From: Enterococcus_C asini_A
Lineage (GTDB): Bacteria > Bacillota > Bacilli > Lactobacillales > Enterococcaceae
Reading direction: 5' to 3' (one strand)
Length of the DNA: 64,000 nucleotides
NCBI RefSeq assembly: GCF_031928785.1
Contig: NZ_JARQAL010000001.1
A program made the translations under genes and the position numbers. Under the pieces are notes generated by a model. That model was not told where the DNA came from and did no database searches. It worked only from the letters and a program-made list of their open reading frames with translations. Of this stretch, positions 29,941-38,552 are shown one piece after another (positions within the stretch are counted from its first letter, which is position 1; each line of letters begins with the position of its first letter).

Positions 29941-31285
29941 GATCCATTCCTCCTTTAATATAGCCTTTTTCTGCTAATTTCTTTCGCAGTTGCAAGACCG
30001 CGGTGTAGGTCGCCAGAATATAGACATGTTCCGTAGGCAATTTAGGAATCGCTGAAATTACATGATCCAAATCTTTTATTTCCGTTAATTTATCTGGTGC
30101 AATCCCGGCCACTTTCAAACGTAAAGCCATATCTTCGTGACGTTCACCACCGGCAATGACAGCTGGCAAATCCATTTCGGCGAAGGCTTCATGATTTCCG
30201 TCCCAAATCCAGCTGACGTCAATGCCATCTGCATAATTCGCATTTAGCAAAGCCACTAAAGAAAAAGGATAGGGGGAGAGACCAATCATATCGATCACTT
30301 GGTTCAAGCCCACCGGATTTTTTACTAAAACTAAAGTACATTGCTTGCCTTCGATATTAATCACTTCTTGGCGACCGAAGACTTTTTCGTCGTAAGCTAG
30401 TCCAGCCCGGATTTTTTCTGGCGTCACCTGGTAGTATTCCGCCACGCTAGCTGCAGCTAAGGCGTTGTAGACGTTGTACATGCCACCCACTTCGATGCCG
30501 TAGTTTTCCCCGTCAATGACAAAGTTTGCAGAAGTGTTATCCATGTGAGTGACTTCTGTCAATTTATAATCTAACTCAGGACGATGGAAACCACAGTTGG
30601 GGCAGTAATACTTGCCCAAGTTGGCGTACGTAATCATTTGATAATGTAAAACGTGATGACATTTCGGACACAAGACTCCGTCAGTATTGTAATGAGCCAG
30701 TTGTTCTTGATCTGGTAAATGATCAAAGCCATAGTATTTCCGTGGATTCACCGTTTCCAGTGAGTTAAAAATCGGGGAATCGCCATTGGCTAAAATCAAG
30801 GCTTCGGGCGCTTTGGCCGCACCTTCTACGATCAGACGATAGGTGGTATAGATTTCCCCATACCGATCCATTTGATCCCGGAAAATATTGGTAAAGACAA
30901 AAAGTTCCGGCTTGATGTATTCTGTCACTTTGGAAAGACTGGCTTCGTCGATTTCTAAGACGGCGAAGTTTTTTTGATTTTTCTTCGGTTTGGCACCTAA
31001 GAAAGTGGAAACAATCCCTTGAACCATATTGGCTCCCGTAGGATTGGTTAAGACTTCATCGTATTGCTGTTTTAAAATATTCACCGTTAAAGCAGTGGTT
31101 AAGGTTTTGCCGTTGGTGCCGGTGACCACCACTACTTCATAAAGATCAGAGAAATGATCTAAAACATGGGGATCAATTTTTAAGGCAAGTTTGCCGGGAT
31201 AACTCGATCCGCCTTTGAAAAAAGTTTTTAAAATCCATTGGGCGCTTTTTCCGGCGGCAATGGCTAGCTGACTACGTAAACTCAT
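29933..31285 (-). CDS. murT: Lipid II isoglutaminyl synthase, Mur-ligase subunit MurT
   Basis: MurT is a Mur-ligase-like ATPase that amidates the lipid II glutamate with ammonia from GatD. The 450-residue protein has the ATP-binding loop VTGTNGKTLTT, followed by the inserted zinc ribbon CPKCHH...CPNCGFH that separates MurT from true Mur ligases, and the C-terminal DUF1727 domain with DVSWIWD. The start ATG has TTGGAGG upstream. It leads the two-gene operon. I see no operator; a terminator from the lctO side lies upstream. Confidence 0.95.
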   Translation of the reverse strand: MSLRSQLAIAAGKSAQWILKTFFKGGSSYPGKLALKIDPHVLDHFSDLYEVVVVTGTNGKTLTTALTVNILKQQYDEVLTNPTGANMVQGIVSTFLGAKPKKNQKNFAVLEIDEASLSKVTEYIKPELFVFTNIFRDQMDRYGEIYTTYRLIVEGAAKAPEALILANGDSPIFNSLETVNPRKYYGFDHLPDQEQLAHYNTDGVLCPKCHHVLHYQMITYANLGKYYCPNCGFHRPELDYKLTEVTHMDNTSANFVIDGENYGIEVGGMYNVYNALAAASVAEYYQVTPEKIRAGLAYDEKVFGRQEVINIEGKQCTLVLVKNPVGLNQVIDMIGLSPYPFSLVALLNANYADGIDVSWIWDGNHEAFAEMDLPAVIAGGERHEDMALRLKVAGIAPDKLTEIKDLDHVISAIPKLPTEHVYILATYTAVLQLRKKLAEKGYIKGGMDRG

Positions 31286-31412
31286 GGATTGTGAGCCTCC
31301 AATTACAAGATGCGTTTGGCAAAAACTGCGCCAAAGTTCAACTTATCATACCATAGGAACAAAATTGAGGAAAATACCTTTTCTCAAGTCTTAAGAAACC
31401 CTAGTGATTGGA

Positions 31413-31453
31413 CAAAAAAAGAACAAGTCAGGTGTGCTGCCTAACTTGTTCTT
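31413..31453 (-). terminator. Terminator of lctO
   Basis: On the minus strand AAGAACAAGTTAGG pairs with CCTGACTTGTTCTT (one mismatch), followed by TTTTTTG. Confidence 0.88.
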
Positions 31454-31469
31454 AAACCTGTTATAAAAC

Positions 31470-32573
31470 TTAAAATTGAACCAACGGGGTGTTTTTAATT
31501 GCCTCGATAGTTGGGGTACCTGCTAGTTGCATGGTGATGGCTAATTCTTTGTTTAAATGATCAAAGACGGCTTTAACCCCTTCGGCACCCCCAAGGTTTA
31601 ATCCGTAAATCACCGGACGACCGATGGCTACTAAATCGGCACCACTGGCTAATGCTTTAAAGACGTGTTCTCCCCGACGAATGCCAGAATCAAAAATAAC
31701 CGGTACCCGTTTGGCAACAACTTTAGCAATGCCAGGCAAAACATCAAAGGAAGCAGGCCCCCCATCTAATTGACGGCCACCGTGATTGGAAACCCAAATG
31801 CCGTCCGCACCAGCTTGAATGGCAGCTTCCGCATCCAATGGTGATTGAATCCCTTTCACAATTACTGGTAAACCAGAGAGGTCTTTAATTTTTTGAATAT
31901 CACTAGGTACGAAATCTTGTTTAGCTGCCGCATAAATTTCGGAAATCCCTTTGCCTTCGCCATTGCCGGAAGCACTTTGCGCGCTATACGCCGCTAAGTT
32001 TGGCATAGGGAGTGGAAATTGGAAGTGATTAATTACGTCGGCTTCTCGATAGCCGCCCAATGTGGAATCCACTGTGAGAATAATTGCCTTTGCTCCAGCA
32101 GCAACGGCTTTTTTGATGATAAATTCATTGAAGCCATCATCTTTACTCATATAAAGTTGGAAAAATTGAGGGGCGCCAGGAGCTGCCTCAGCTGCTGCTT
32201 CAATAGTGGTATTGGCATAGGTGCTAATGGAGAAAATCGATCCCGCTGCGGCTACTCCCTTGGCAGTATCCAATTCACCTTTTTCATGGGCCAAGCCTTG
32301 AGCTGCAGAAGGAGCTTCGATAATTGGCGTCTTCAAGTCAATATCCCACAGTTTTGTAGAAAGATCTGCAGAAGAGATGCCTTGCAACACTCGCGGTGTA
32401 ATTTGGCGTTTGTTAAAAGCAGCGGTGTTTTCTTTCATCGTCCATTCTGTTTCCGCCCCGCCACGAATGTAGCCAAATGCGCCAGTGTCCATCTGAGCTT
32501 GAACTTTCGCTTCTAATCCTGCAATATTCACGATTTCGATTGCTTTTTCTTCATTACTTGTTTGATAAGTCAT
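31470..32573 (-). CDS. lctO: L-lactate oxidase (FMN-dependent alpha-hydroxy-acid oxidase)
   Basis: The 367-residue enzyme should oxidise L-lactate with oxygen to pyruvate and hydrogen peroxide. It matches the Aerococcus and streptococcal lactate oxidases in length and in motifs: FGYIRGGAETEWT, QLYMSKDDGFN, TVDSTLGGYREADV, the FMN lysine in VIVKGIQ, the catalytic histidine in SNHGGRQLDGG, and the phosphate loop in GADLVAIGRP. I chose ATG 32573, with AAAGGAGCG upstream; an earlier in-frame start covers the promoter. It has its own consensus-like promoter and a terminator. A lactate dehydrogenase-like activity cannot be fully excluded, but LOX-type motifs favour the oxidase. Confidence 0.92.
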   Translation of the reverse strand: MTYQTSNEEKAIEIVNIAGLEAKVQAQMDTGAFGYIRGGAETEWTMKENTAAFNKRQITPRVLQGISSADLSTKLWDIDLKTPIIEAPSAAQGLAHEKGELDTAKGVAAAGSIFSISTYANTTIEAAAEAAPGAPQFFQLYMSKDDGFNEFIIKKAVAAGAKAIILTVDSTLGGYREADVINHFQFPLPMPNLAAYSAQSASGNGEGKGISEIYAAAKQDFVPSDIQKIKDLSGLPVIVKGIQSPLDAEAAIQAGADGIWVSNHGGRQLDGGPASFDVLPGIAKVVAKRVPVIFDSGIRRGEHVFKALASGADLVAIGRPVIYGLNLGGAEGVKAVFDHLNKELAITMQLAGTPTIEAIKNTPLVQF

Positions 32574-32612
32574 GTAAAACGCTCCTTTAATCCGTATGAA
32601 TTTTACTAACTT

Positions 32613-32641
32613 ATTGTAAGACTGACTTTGCAAAAAAACAA
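32613..32641 (-). promoter_or_regulatory. lctO promoter
   Basis: TTGTTT (32636-32641) and TACAAT (32613-32618) on the minus strand are separated by exactly 17 bp, 40 bp before the start codon. Confidence 0.75.
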
Positions 32642-32651
32642 AGAATCTGTC

Positions 32652-32882
32652 TTGAGGATTTTGTGAGTGTGCTATAATTTTGTTATTAAATAGAAGCAAG
32701 GTAAAATGGAAAATCACTTGGGAGACAAATTGGCTTGGACGCTGTATCGTTTATAGGAGTTTATTTCAGATTGGATGTGTTTTTAGGCGAATTTTTTTAG
32801 TTGAACTAGGGATTTTAATCTTTGTCCTGTTAGGGGCTGTTTGAATTTTTTATTAAAGTAGTTTAGTGGGGGAGGAAATAAG
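32652..32882 (+). other. Promoter and leader region with short hydrophobic frame but no standard gene
   Basis: TGC-TATAAT (extended -10, TATAAT at 32673-32678) with a TTGAGG 15 bp upstream starts a plus-strand transcript. Before the next gene lie a 16-codon frame beginning MENHLGDKLAW and, in another frame, a stretch that reads IFLVELGILIFVLLGAV before a stop. The hydrophobic stretch has no ATG, GTG or TTG at a suitable place. It may be a decayed relative of the small membrane protein that follows. Confidence 0.4.
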
Positions 32883-33071
32883 ATGAAGCATTATTTGAAG
32901 GTGTTTTTAGTGGAATTTGCGGTAGGAATGGGCGTACTGGTATTGGCTTTACATCTATATCCGAATCTTTTTGAGAAAGGCAATTTTTTCTTGCTTGTAC
33001 TTGCGCTAGTACTTGCTTGTGGGTTGGGTACTGTGGGGCAAAAGTTGTTTGTGAGGGATGGAAAGGCATGA
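32883..33071 (+). CDS. Small two-helix membrane protein, 62 aa
   Basis: The start ATG has a strong GGGGAGGAAATA ribosome binding site. The product has two hydrophobic segments (about 7-25 and 33-52) and a short basic tail, so both ends probably face the cytoplasm. I recognise no family. It lies just before the RpiR-type regulator and the PTS genes, on the same strand, and may share their transcript. Its size and binding site favour a real small membrane protein. Confidence 0.65.
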   Translation: MKHYLKVFLVEFAVGMGVLVLALHLYPNLFEKGNFFLLVLALVLACGLGTVGQKLFVRDGKA

Positions 33072-33135
33072 AGACTTTCTTTACGGCACAGTGGAGTTGG
33101 CTAGTTTTTTTGCAGAAAGAAAGCGGGAGGACAAA

Positions 33136-33912
33136 TTGAATAAAACTAGTAGTAAGGTTTATATTCGATTAAGCGAAAATCTTTTTCGATGTAAGAAATA
33201 TGATTTGAATTTTCAAATTACCAAAACGTTAATTGAACGAATTCAGGAATTTCCCGATATTTATATAGAGGAAATTGCGTATGCAGCAAAGACAACCCCA
33301 GCATCAATAACTAAGTTTTGTAAAAAGATTGGCTATCAAAGTTTCAAAGAGATGCGGACTGATTTAGACGTATACAGTAATGAATTGATGATGGATCAGT
33401 TTGAGGGCAACAAAAATAAAGAAGATTTTTTGGAAAATGTTTTAAATAAAGAGTATCAAATCAATCAACTCATCTTTGAGACCTTAGATGCAGATCAAAC
33501 TCGACGCATTGCAAAGTCCATCAAGGAAAAATCCAAAATCGCCATATTCGGGAATAACTATTCTTTTGCCGGAGTGAATTTTTTTAGAGAACTTCTCAGT
33601 CAAGAAGGTTATTTGGTAATGGAGTTGAATCGTTCCGCAGAGAGGCAACTGATTGAAAGTGTTCTTCAGGAATGCGATGCAGTTTTTATTATTTCATTAA
33701 CTGGGGATTGGGTGCTAGAAAATAAGGAACTATTTATCAATCAGTCAATGCCCAATTACTTGTTGACTCAAAGAAAGGCAGAGGATTTTGGCAATCTATT
33801 CGATGAAATAATAACGTTCGATACTTTCGATTTTTTACTTTTATCAAATTATTATTCCCAAAAAATCATTCACCTGTGGACTATTTATTTTGTTATGTTT
33901 CTTAAAAATTAA
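33136..33912 (+). CDS. RpiR/MurR-family transcriptional regulator
   Basis: The protein has an N-terminal RpiR helix-turn-helix (IEEIAYAAKTTPASITKFCKK) followed by IGYQSFKEMR, and a C-terminal SIS-like sugar-phosphate domain (SKIAIFGNNYSFAGVNFF, DAVFIISLTGDW). I chose the TTG at 33136 because GGGAGG lies six bases before it and the resulting N-terminus has normal length; an in-frame ATG at 33058 overlaps the previous gene and has a weak site. The PTS permease and phospho-glycosidase genes follow, so it most likely senses their phosphorylated sugar product and controls them. It has a terminator of its own. Confidence 0.85.
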   Translation: MNKTSSKVYIRLSENLFRCKKYDLNFQITKTLIERIQEFPDIYIEEIAYAAKTTPASITKFCKKIGYQSFKEMRTDLDVYSNELMMDQFEGNKNKEDFLENVLNKEYQINQLIFETLDADQTRRIAKSIKEKSKIAIFGNNYSFAGVNFFRELLSQEGYLVMELNRSAERQLIESVLQECDAVFIISLTGDWVLENKELFINQSMPNYLLTQRKAEDFGNLFDEIITFDTFDFLLLSNYYSQKIIHLWTIYFVMFLKN

Positions 33913-33920
33913 TTGGATTT

Positions 33921-33964
33921 CAAGAGCTATTTTCCATTTTTGGAAAATGGCTCTTGTTGTTTTT
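33921..33964 (+). terminator. Terminator of the RpiR-family gene
   Basis: CAAGAGC and ATTTTCC pair with GGAAAAT and GCTCTTG (one mismatch), followed by TTGTTTTTA. Confidence 0.82.
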
Positions 33965-33986
33965 ACTGCTCTTGAATGAGTATACT
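33957..33986 (+). promoter_or_regulatory. Promoter of the PTS-GH1 operon
   Basis: TTGTTT (33957-33962) overlaps the preceding terminator's T-run and has TATACT (33981-33986) 18 bp downstream. Confidence 0.6.
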
Positions 33987-34038
33987 TTTTATAGAGACAA
34001 ACACAGCAATTATAAATTAAGTAACGGAGGATGAAAAA

Positions 34039-35340
34039 ATGGATAACGTAATGAACTTTGTTGAAAACAAGCTGATGCCCCCGATGTTGAAACTTTCAAA
34101 TCAGCGCCATTTAAACGCTGTAAGGGATGGTTTGATTGCGACAATTCCAATTACCGTCATTGGTTCTATGTTTCTTTTGATACCGTATATTCCTTGGCCA
34201 CAAAGTTATGTTGAGTTTATGGGGAATAATCCTGATTTAGTATCAAAATTAATTTTACCTTTCAATATGAGTATGGGTCTTTTGTCTGTTTATGCAACTT
34301 TTGGCATTGGGGCTCGCTTGGCTAAAAGTTATAAGATGGATAGTTTAACCGGCGGTGTGGCGGCTTTGTTTACCTTTATGACAACGTTGAGTTTTACTAC
34401 ACTGGAGCAAGGAACATTCCTTTCCACCAAGTATCTTGGGGGAGAAGGTATGTTTAGCGGTATTATCACTGCTATCTTAGCAGTAGAGGTGATGCGTTTA
34501 TGTAAGAAACATCGTATCGGAATTCGCTTGCCTGAACAGGTACCAACCAACGTTAGTAGTAGTTTTGAAGTTATCATTCCCGTTTTCTTTTCAATGACAA
34601 TTGTTTGGATTATCGTACATTTAATTGGGTTTGACTTAAATGCTTTGATTTCAGATTTAGTAACACCTCTTTTAAGCGTTTCCTCTAATTCAATTGCTGC
34701 TCCGTTAATTTATGTGGGATTGACTTGCGTGATGTGGTTGTTTGGGATTCATCCACAAATTTTAGCAACGGTAATGCTTCCAATCTGGTTGGTTAATTCA
34801 GAGGCGAATATGGCAGCAGCACAAGCGGGTCAAGCGGTTACCAATATTGGAGTACAACCTTTTATCTTCACGTTCTTATGGATTGGCGGCGGGGGTGGTA
34901 CGTTAGCACTTTGTTTGTTGATGTGTTTCTCGAAGTCGAAATTCTTGAAAAAATTAGGACGTCTAAGCATCATTCCTGGATTCTTTAACATTAATGAACC
35001 ATTACTTTTTGGTCTACCGATTGTTTTAAATCCTGCATTAGCGATTCCTTTTGCAATAGCACCACTTATAAACACCTTTATCACTTATTTTGCTTTTACT
35101 AGTGGGATTGTTCCAGGAATGGCCTATCCTTTAGCGGCAGTATGGACTGTACCTAGCGTTTTTGCAGCTGTTATTGCGACTGCAAGTATTCGGGGAGCGG
35201 TATTGGTAGTAGTGAACTTCTTTGTTTACTTGGGAATTTATTACCCATTTTTTAAAGCCTATGAGAGAAAGCTAGTTACTCAAGAAGGCGAAGAATCAAA
35301 AAATGAGATTGATCTTACACAGGCAGTTATTGAAGAATAA
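34039..35340 (+). CDS. PTS lactose/cellobiose-family permease, EIIC component
   Basis: The 433-residue protein is a membrane-embedded EIIC of the lactose/cellobiose family, with about eight to ten hydrophobic segments and the family signatures FGIHPQIL and NINEPLLFGLPIVLNP, which includes the sugar-binding Asn-Glu. It imports and phosphorylates a beta-glucoside with soluble EIIA and EIIB partners. Those partners are not encoded next to it and must come from another locus. The start ATG has CGGAGG upstream. The GH1 gene follows 16 bp later, so the pair forms an uptake-and-cleavage operon. Confidence 0.92.
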   Translation: MDNVMNFVENKLMPPMLKLSNQRHLNAVRDGLIATIPITVIGSMFLLIPYIPWPQSYVEFMGNNPDLVSKLILPFNMSMGLLSVYATFGIGARLAKSYKMDSLTGGVAALFTFMTTLSFTTLEQGTFLSTKYLGGEGMFSGIITAILAVEVMRLCKKHRIGIRLPEQVPTNVSSSFEVIIPVFFSMTIVWIIVHLIGFDLNALISDLVTPLLSVSSNSIAAPLIYVGLTCVMWLFGIHPQILATVMLPIWLVNSEANMAAAQAGQAVTNIGVQPFIFTFLWIGGGGGTLALCLLMCFSKSKFLKKLGRLSIIPGFFNINEPLLFGLPIVLNPALAIPFAIAPLINTFITYFAFTSGIVPGMAYPLAAVWTVPSVFAAVIATASIRGAVLVVVNFFVYLGIYYPFFKAYERKLVTQEGEESKNEIDLTQAVIEE

Positions 35341-35356
35341 GGATAGGAGAAAAATT

Positions 35357-36820
35357 ATGAGAATGAATCCAAAAGTATTTCCTAAAGACTTTTTTTGGGG
35401 CGGTGCTGTTGCCGCAAATCAATTAGAAGGTGCCTATTTAGAAGACGGAAAGGGCTTAAGTGTAGCTGACATTAATCGTTTCCGTGATGACATTGATATT
35501 AAGAAAAAAAGCAATAAAGAAATCTCAACCCAAGATATCGAATTTGCTATTCAAGATAAGGAGGGACGTTATCCGAAAAGAGATGGAATTGATTTTTATC
35601 ATACTTATCGAGAAGATTTAAAGCTGCTATCTGAAACAGGGATGAATTCTTTTAGAACTTCTATTAGTTGGGCTAGAATTTTTCCTAAAGGGGATGAATT
35701 GGAACCTAACGAGGAAGGACTACAGTTTTATGATGATCTTTTTGATTGTATGCTTGAAAATGGTATGGAGCCGTTAGTCACATTGTCTCACTATGAAATG
35801 CCTCTCCATTTGACCACTGAATACAATGGTTGGGTTAATCGAAAATTAATTGACTATTTTACTCATTTTGCTCAAGTTGTATTTAATCGCTATCAGCATA
35901 AAGTGAAGTACTGGATTTTAGTCAATCAAATGAATCTAATTAGCCATGAATCCTTTAACCACTTGGGCATTCCGGAAGATCGGGTAGAGAATTTGCAAGA
36001 AGCTAAATATCAAGGGGTTCACAATGAATTAGTTGCATGTGCCCGCTCGATAAAAATTGGCAAGGAAATCAATCCAGATTTTCAAATTGGGATGATGTCT
36101 TACTATGGTAATGTCTATCCAGCAACATGCAAACCTGAAGATGTGTTAGCAGCATTGCAAAACAATCAAATGGAATATTTTTACTCAGATATCTTAGCTC
36201 GAGGGACATATCCAGGATACGCTTATCGTTTCTTTGAAGAACAAGGGCTAAATATCGAGTTTGGTCCAAATGATTTGGAAGATTTCAAGCATACTGTAGA
36301 TTTTGTTTCTTTTTCCTACTACTATACGCGGATTATTAACTCGGAGAATCTTGGAAAAGCAGATGTGGCTAGTCCAAATCCCTATTTGCCGGTAAGTGAT
36401 TGGGGCTGGGCAGTAGACCCAATTGGCCTACGAATTGCATTGAATGAGTATTATGATCGATACCAATTACCGCTGATGATTACTGAGAATGGCATGGGCT
36501 TTTATGAAACATTAGGCGATAATGGTACCATTTATGATGATTATCGGATGGAATTTTTGAAGGCCCATATTGAGCAAATGCAATTAGCTCTGTGGGATGG
36601 AGTGGATTTGATTGGCTATTATCCATGGGGACCGATTGATTTAATCAGTTGCTCTTCTTCTGAAATGAGTAAACGTTATGGTTTTATCTATGTTGACCTG
36701 GATGATTATGGCAAAGGTACTGGGAAACGTTACAAAAAAGCAAGCTTCGATTGGTATAAACAAGTGATTTCCTCCAATGGTACAAATTTAAATATTCCAG
36801 TCTTAGTAAAAGAAAACTAG
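35357..36820 (+). CDS. GH1 6-phospho-beta-glucosidase-like enzyme with Gln at the acid/base position
   Basis: The 487-residue protein is a GH1 barrel: FPKDFFWGGAVAANQLEGA at the N-terminus, SWARIFPKG, TLSHYEMPLHL, and the nucleophile E377 in ITENGMGF. The phosphate-site pattern S-x-x-x-x-K-R-Y in SEMSKRYGFIY suits 6-phosphoglycosides. At the end of strand four, where the acid/base glutamate of the usual TFNE motif belongs, the sequence is VNQMN, with Q191. This recalls plant myrosinases, which lack the acid and cleave thioglucosides. I chose ATG 35357 with AGGAGA upstream; an earlier in-frame start lies inside the EIIC gene. The partner permease suggests a phosphorylated beta-glucoside as substrate. 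Confidence 0.9.
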   Translation: MRMNPKVFPKDFFWGGAVAANQLEGAYLEDGKGLSVADINRFRDDIDIKKKSNKEISTQDIEFAIQDKEGRYPKRDGIDFYHTYREDLKLLSETGMNSFRTSISWARIFPKGDELEPNEEGLQFYDDLFDCMLENGMEPLVTLSHYEMPLHLTTEYNGWVNRKLIDYFTHFAQVVFNRYQHKVKYWILVNQMNLISHESFNHLGIPEDRVENLQEAKYQGVHNELVACARSIKIGKEINPDFQIGMMSYYGNVYPATCKPEDVLAALQNNQMEYFYSDILARGTYPGYAYRFFEEQGLNIEFGPNDLEDFKHTVDFVSFSYYYTRIINSENLGKADVASPNPYLPVSDWGWAVDPIGLRIALNEYYDRYQLPLMITENGMGFYETLGDNGTIYDDYRMEFLKAHIEQMQLALWDGVDLIGYYPWGPIDLISCSSSEMSKRYGFIYVDLDDYGKGTGKRYKKASFDWYKQVISSNGTNLNIPVLVKEN

Positions 36821-36824
36821 TTGG

Positions 36825-36868
36825 ATCTAAAAGTCGTTGGGAAAGTCACAGCGACTTTTAGATTTTTT
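36825..36868 (+). terminator. Terminator of the PTS-GH1 operon
   Basis: ATCTAAAAGTCG pairs perfectly with CGACTTTTAGAT around a 15-base loop, followed by TTTTT. Confidence 0.88.
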
Positions 36869-36894
36869 ACTGCCTTCCATTCTTTAGAGAAAAC

Positions 36895-36937
36895 AAAAAA
36901 AACGAGACAGACCACCAGTGATAGTCTGTCTCGTTTA
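36895..36937 (-). terminator. Terminator of ktrB-type gene
   Basis: On the minus strand AACGAGACAGAC pairs perfectly with GTCTGTCTCGTT, followed by a T-run of eight. Confidence 0.88.
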
Positions 36938-36963
36938 TTTGCTTTTTACTTTAAATGAGAACG

Positions 36964-38400
36964 TCACCCAATAATAATCTGCTCGGTAGGGTATTCATAA
37001 CCCAAATCCTGAGTTTCTTTTGGTACAAACAGTAATAACGTATAGAGCATGCCGATTCGGCCGATAAACATCAACGCTGCGATCACTCCTTGCCCTACTG
37101 GTGAGAGGCTAGCGGTGATTCCTAAAGATAATCCGGTAGTCCCAAAAGCAGAACAGACTTCCACGATGATGGCAATCAGTGGTTCTTTTTCGGTGGCGGT
37201 GAGAAAGACAATGCAGAAAAAGCACATGCTCATGGAAAGCATAAAGACCACTACGGATTTACGCACATCCGCGTCAGAAATCCGGCGACCGAAAATGTTA
37301 ATATTGCCTTCCCCTTTTAAGAAGGAATAGAGGTAGAGGCCGATGATGGCCAAAGTAGTAGTCCGAATGCCGCCCCCCACTGAACTAGGGGAGCAGCCGA
37401 TAAACATCAATAAAGAAAAGATAATCAATGTAGTAATTTGGAAATCATTTAAGTCGTGAATTTGCAATCCTGCATTTCTGGTGGTCATGGAATAAAACGC
37501 GCTGTTCATCCAAGCGCCAAAATCAGTAAGATTACTGAAAAGGTGGTCTTTTTCTAAGAGCCAAATAATGACCGTGCCTCCTACAAAGAGAATCACAAAG
37601 GCTAAAACGGCGATTTTGGTAAATAAGGAAAAGCGAAAGGGGAGCCCTAATTTCTTTTTGGCTTTGTGACGTAGCCGACATTGTTTGCGATACAAGAGCC
37701 ATTCACGAAAATCCATCAATACGGGAAAACCAATGCCGCCGATAAAAATCAAAAAGATAATCCAAAACAAAAAGAAGTAATCGTGGGCAAGGGGCATGAT
37801 GGAATCGCCAGTAACATCAAAACCAGAGTTGGTCACAGCCGAAATGGCCTGATAAAAGCCGTAAAAAATCGCATCCCGCCAGGTGTCGTAATAGCCTTGG
37901 AATTTGAAATACAAGGAAAACAGCACGCCAAAAATTCCTTGGAAAGCGAGAATAATCGTAAAAGTAGTGCGAATCAAACGCACAATACCACTTAAGCGGG
38001 GTTGATTCATATCCGTCATAATCAACTGGCGCTGTTTTAAAGTAATCCGTCTACGAGAGATAATGAAAAAGAACGTGGAAATCATCATGACCCCAAGGCC
38101 GCCGATTTGAAAGAGAATCTCTAGTAAAACAACGCCCCGATCGTTAAAGACGCTATTGATATCAAAAGTGGTCAAACCAGTGACACTGACGGTACTAATC
38201 GCCATAAATAGCAAATCCATAAAGGTAACGTGGCCAAAGGAATCTGCTTCTCTAAAAAAAGGCAGGTGAAATAAAACCAAAGAAATAACAGTCATTAATA
38301 AATAGTAGCTGACGATAATTTGGATAGATGAGACTTTATTGGTAATAAAATAGCGGGCTCGTCGGCTAAAAACTTCATACAAGCGCTCAATTGAGTCCAT
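36964..38400 (-). CDS. ktrB: Potassium uptake protein, KtrB/TrkH family
   Basis: The 478-residue membrane protein has the four pore loops of the KtrB/TrkH family, each with its selectivity-filter glycine: STVSVTGLTTFD, AVTNSGFDVTGD, TTRNAGLQ and FGTTGLSLG. It forms a K+ channel or Na+-coupled uptake system and normally needs the cytoplasmic KtrA ring, whose gene is not nearby. I chose ATG 38400 after GAGGTG; an in-frame GTG four codons upstream overlaps that site. It is monocistronic and divergent from tdk. Confidence 0.9.
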   Translation of the reverse strand: MDSIERLYEVFSRRARYFITNKVSSIQIIVSYYLLMTVISLVLFHLPFFREADSFGHVTFMDLLFMAISTVSVTGLTTFDINSVFNDRGVVLLEILFQIGGLGVMMISTFFFIISRRRITLKQRQLIMTDMNQPRLSGIVRLIRTTFTIILAFQGIFGVLFSLYFKFQGYYDTWRDAIFYGFYQAISAVTNSGFDVTGDSIMPLAHDYFFLFWIIFLIFIGGIGFPVLMDFREWLLYRKQCRLRHKAKKKLGLPFRFSLFTKIAVLAFVILFVGGTVIIWLLEKDHLFSNLTDFGAWMNSAFYSMTTRNAGLQIHDLNDFQITTLIIFSLLMFIGCSPSSVGGGIRTTTLAIIGLYLYSFLKGEGNINIFGRRISDADVRKSVVVFMLSMSMCFFCIVFLTATEKEPLIAIIVEVCSAFGTTGLSLGITASLSPVGQGVIAALMFIGRIGMLYTLLLFVPKETQDLGYEYPTEQIIIG

Positions 38401-38552
38401 AGTACACCTCACACGTGTTGTTCGTTACCTCCAGTATAGCAGAAGCCCTAGACAAAGGGGGATTTCAAAAGAAAATGCCAAGAAGTTCTTTGCGACTATA
38501 AAAAAAGTTGAGTTTCAGCTATAATGCTAACAGAAGAAATAGGGGGATTGGC

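Noticed and set aside
32574..32717. N-terminal extension of lactate oxidase
   Set aside because: It spans the promoter, and the ATG at 32573 has AAAGGAGCG and gives the normal family length.
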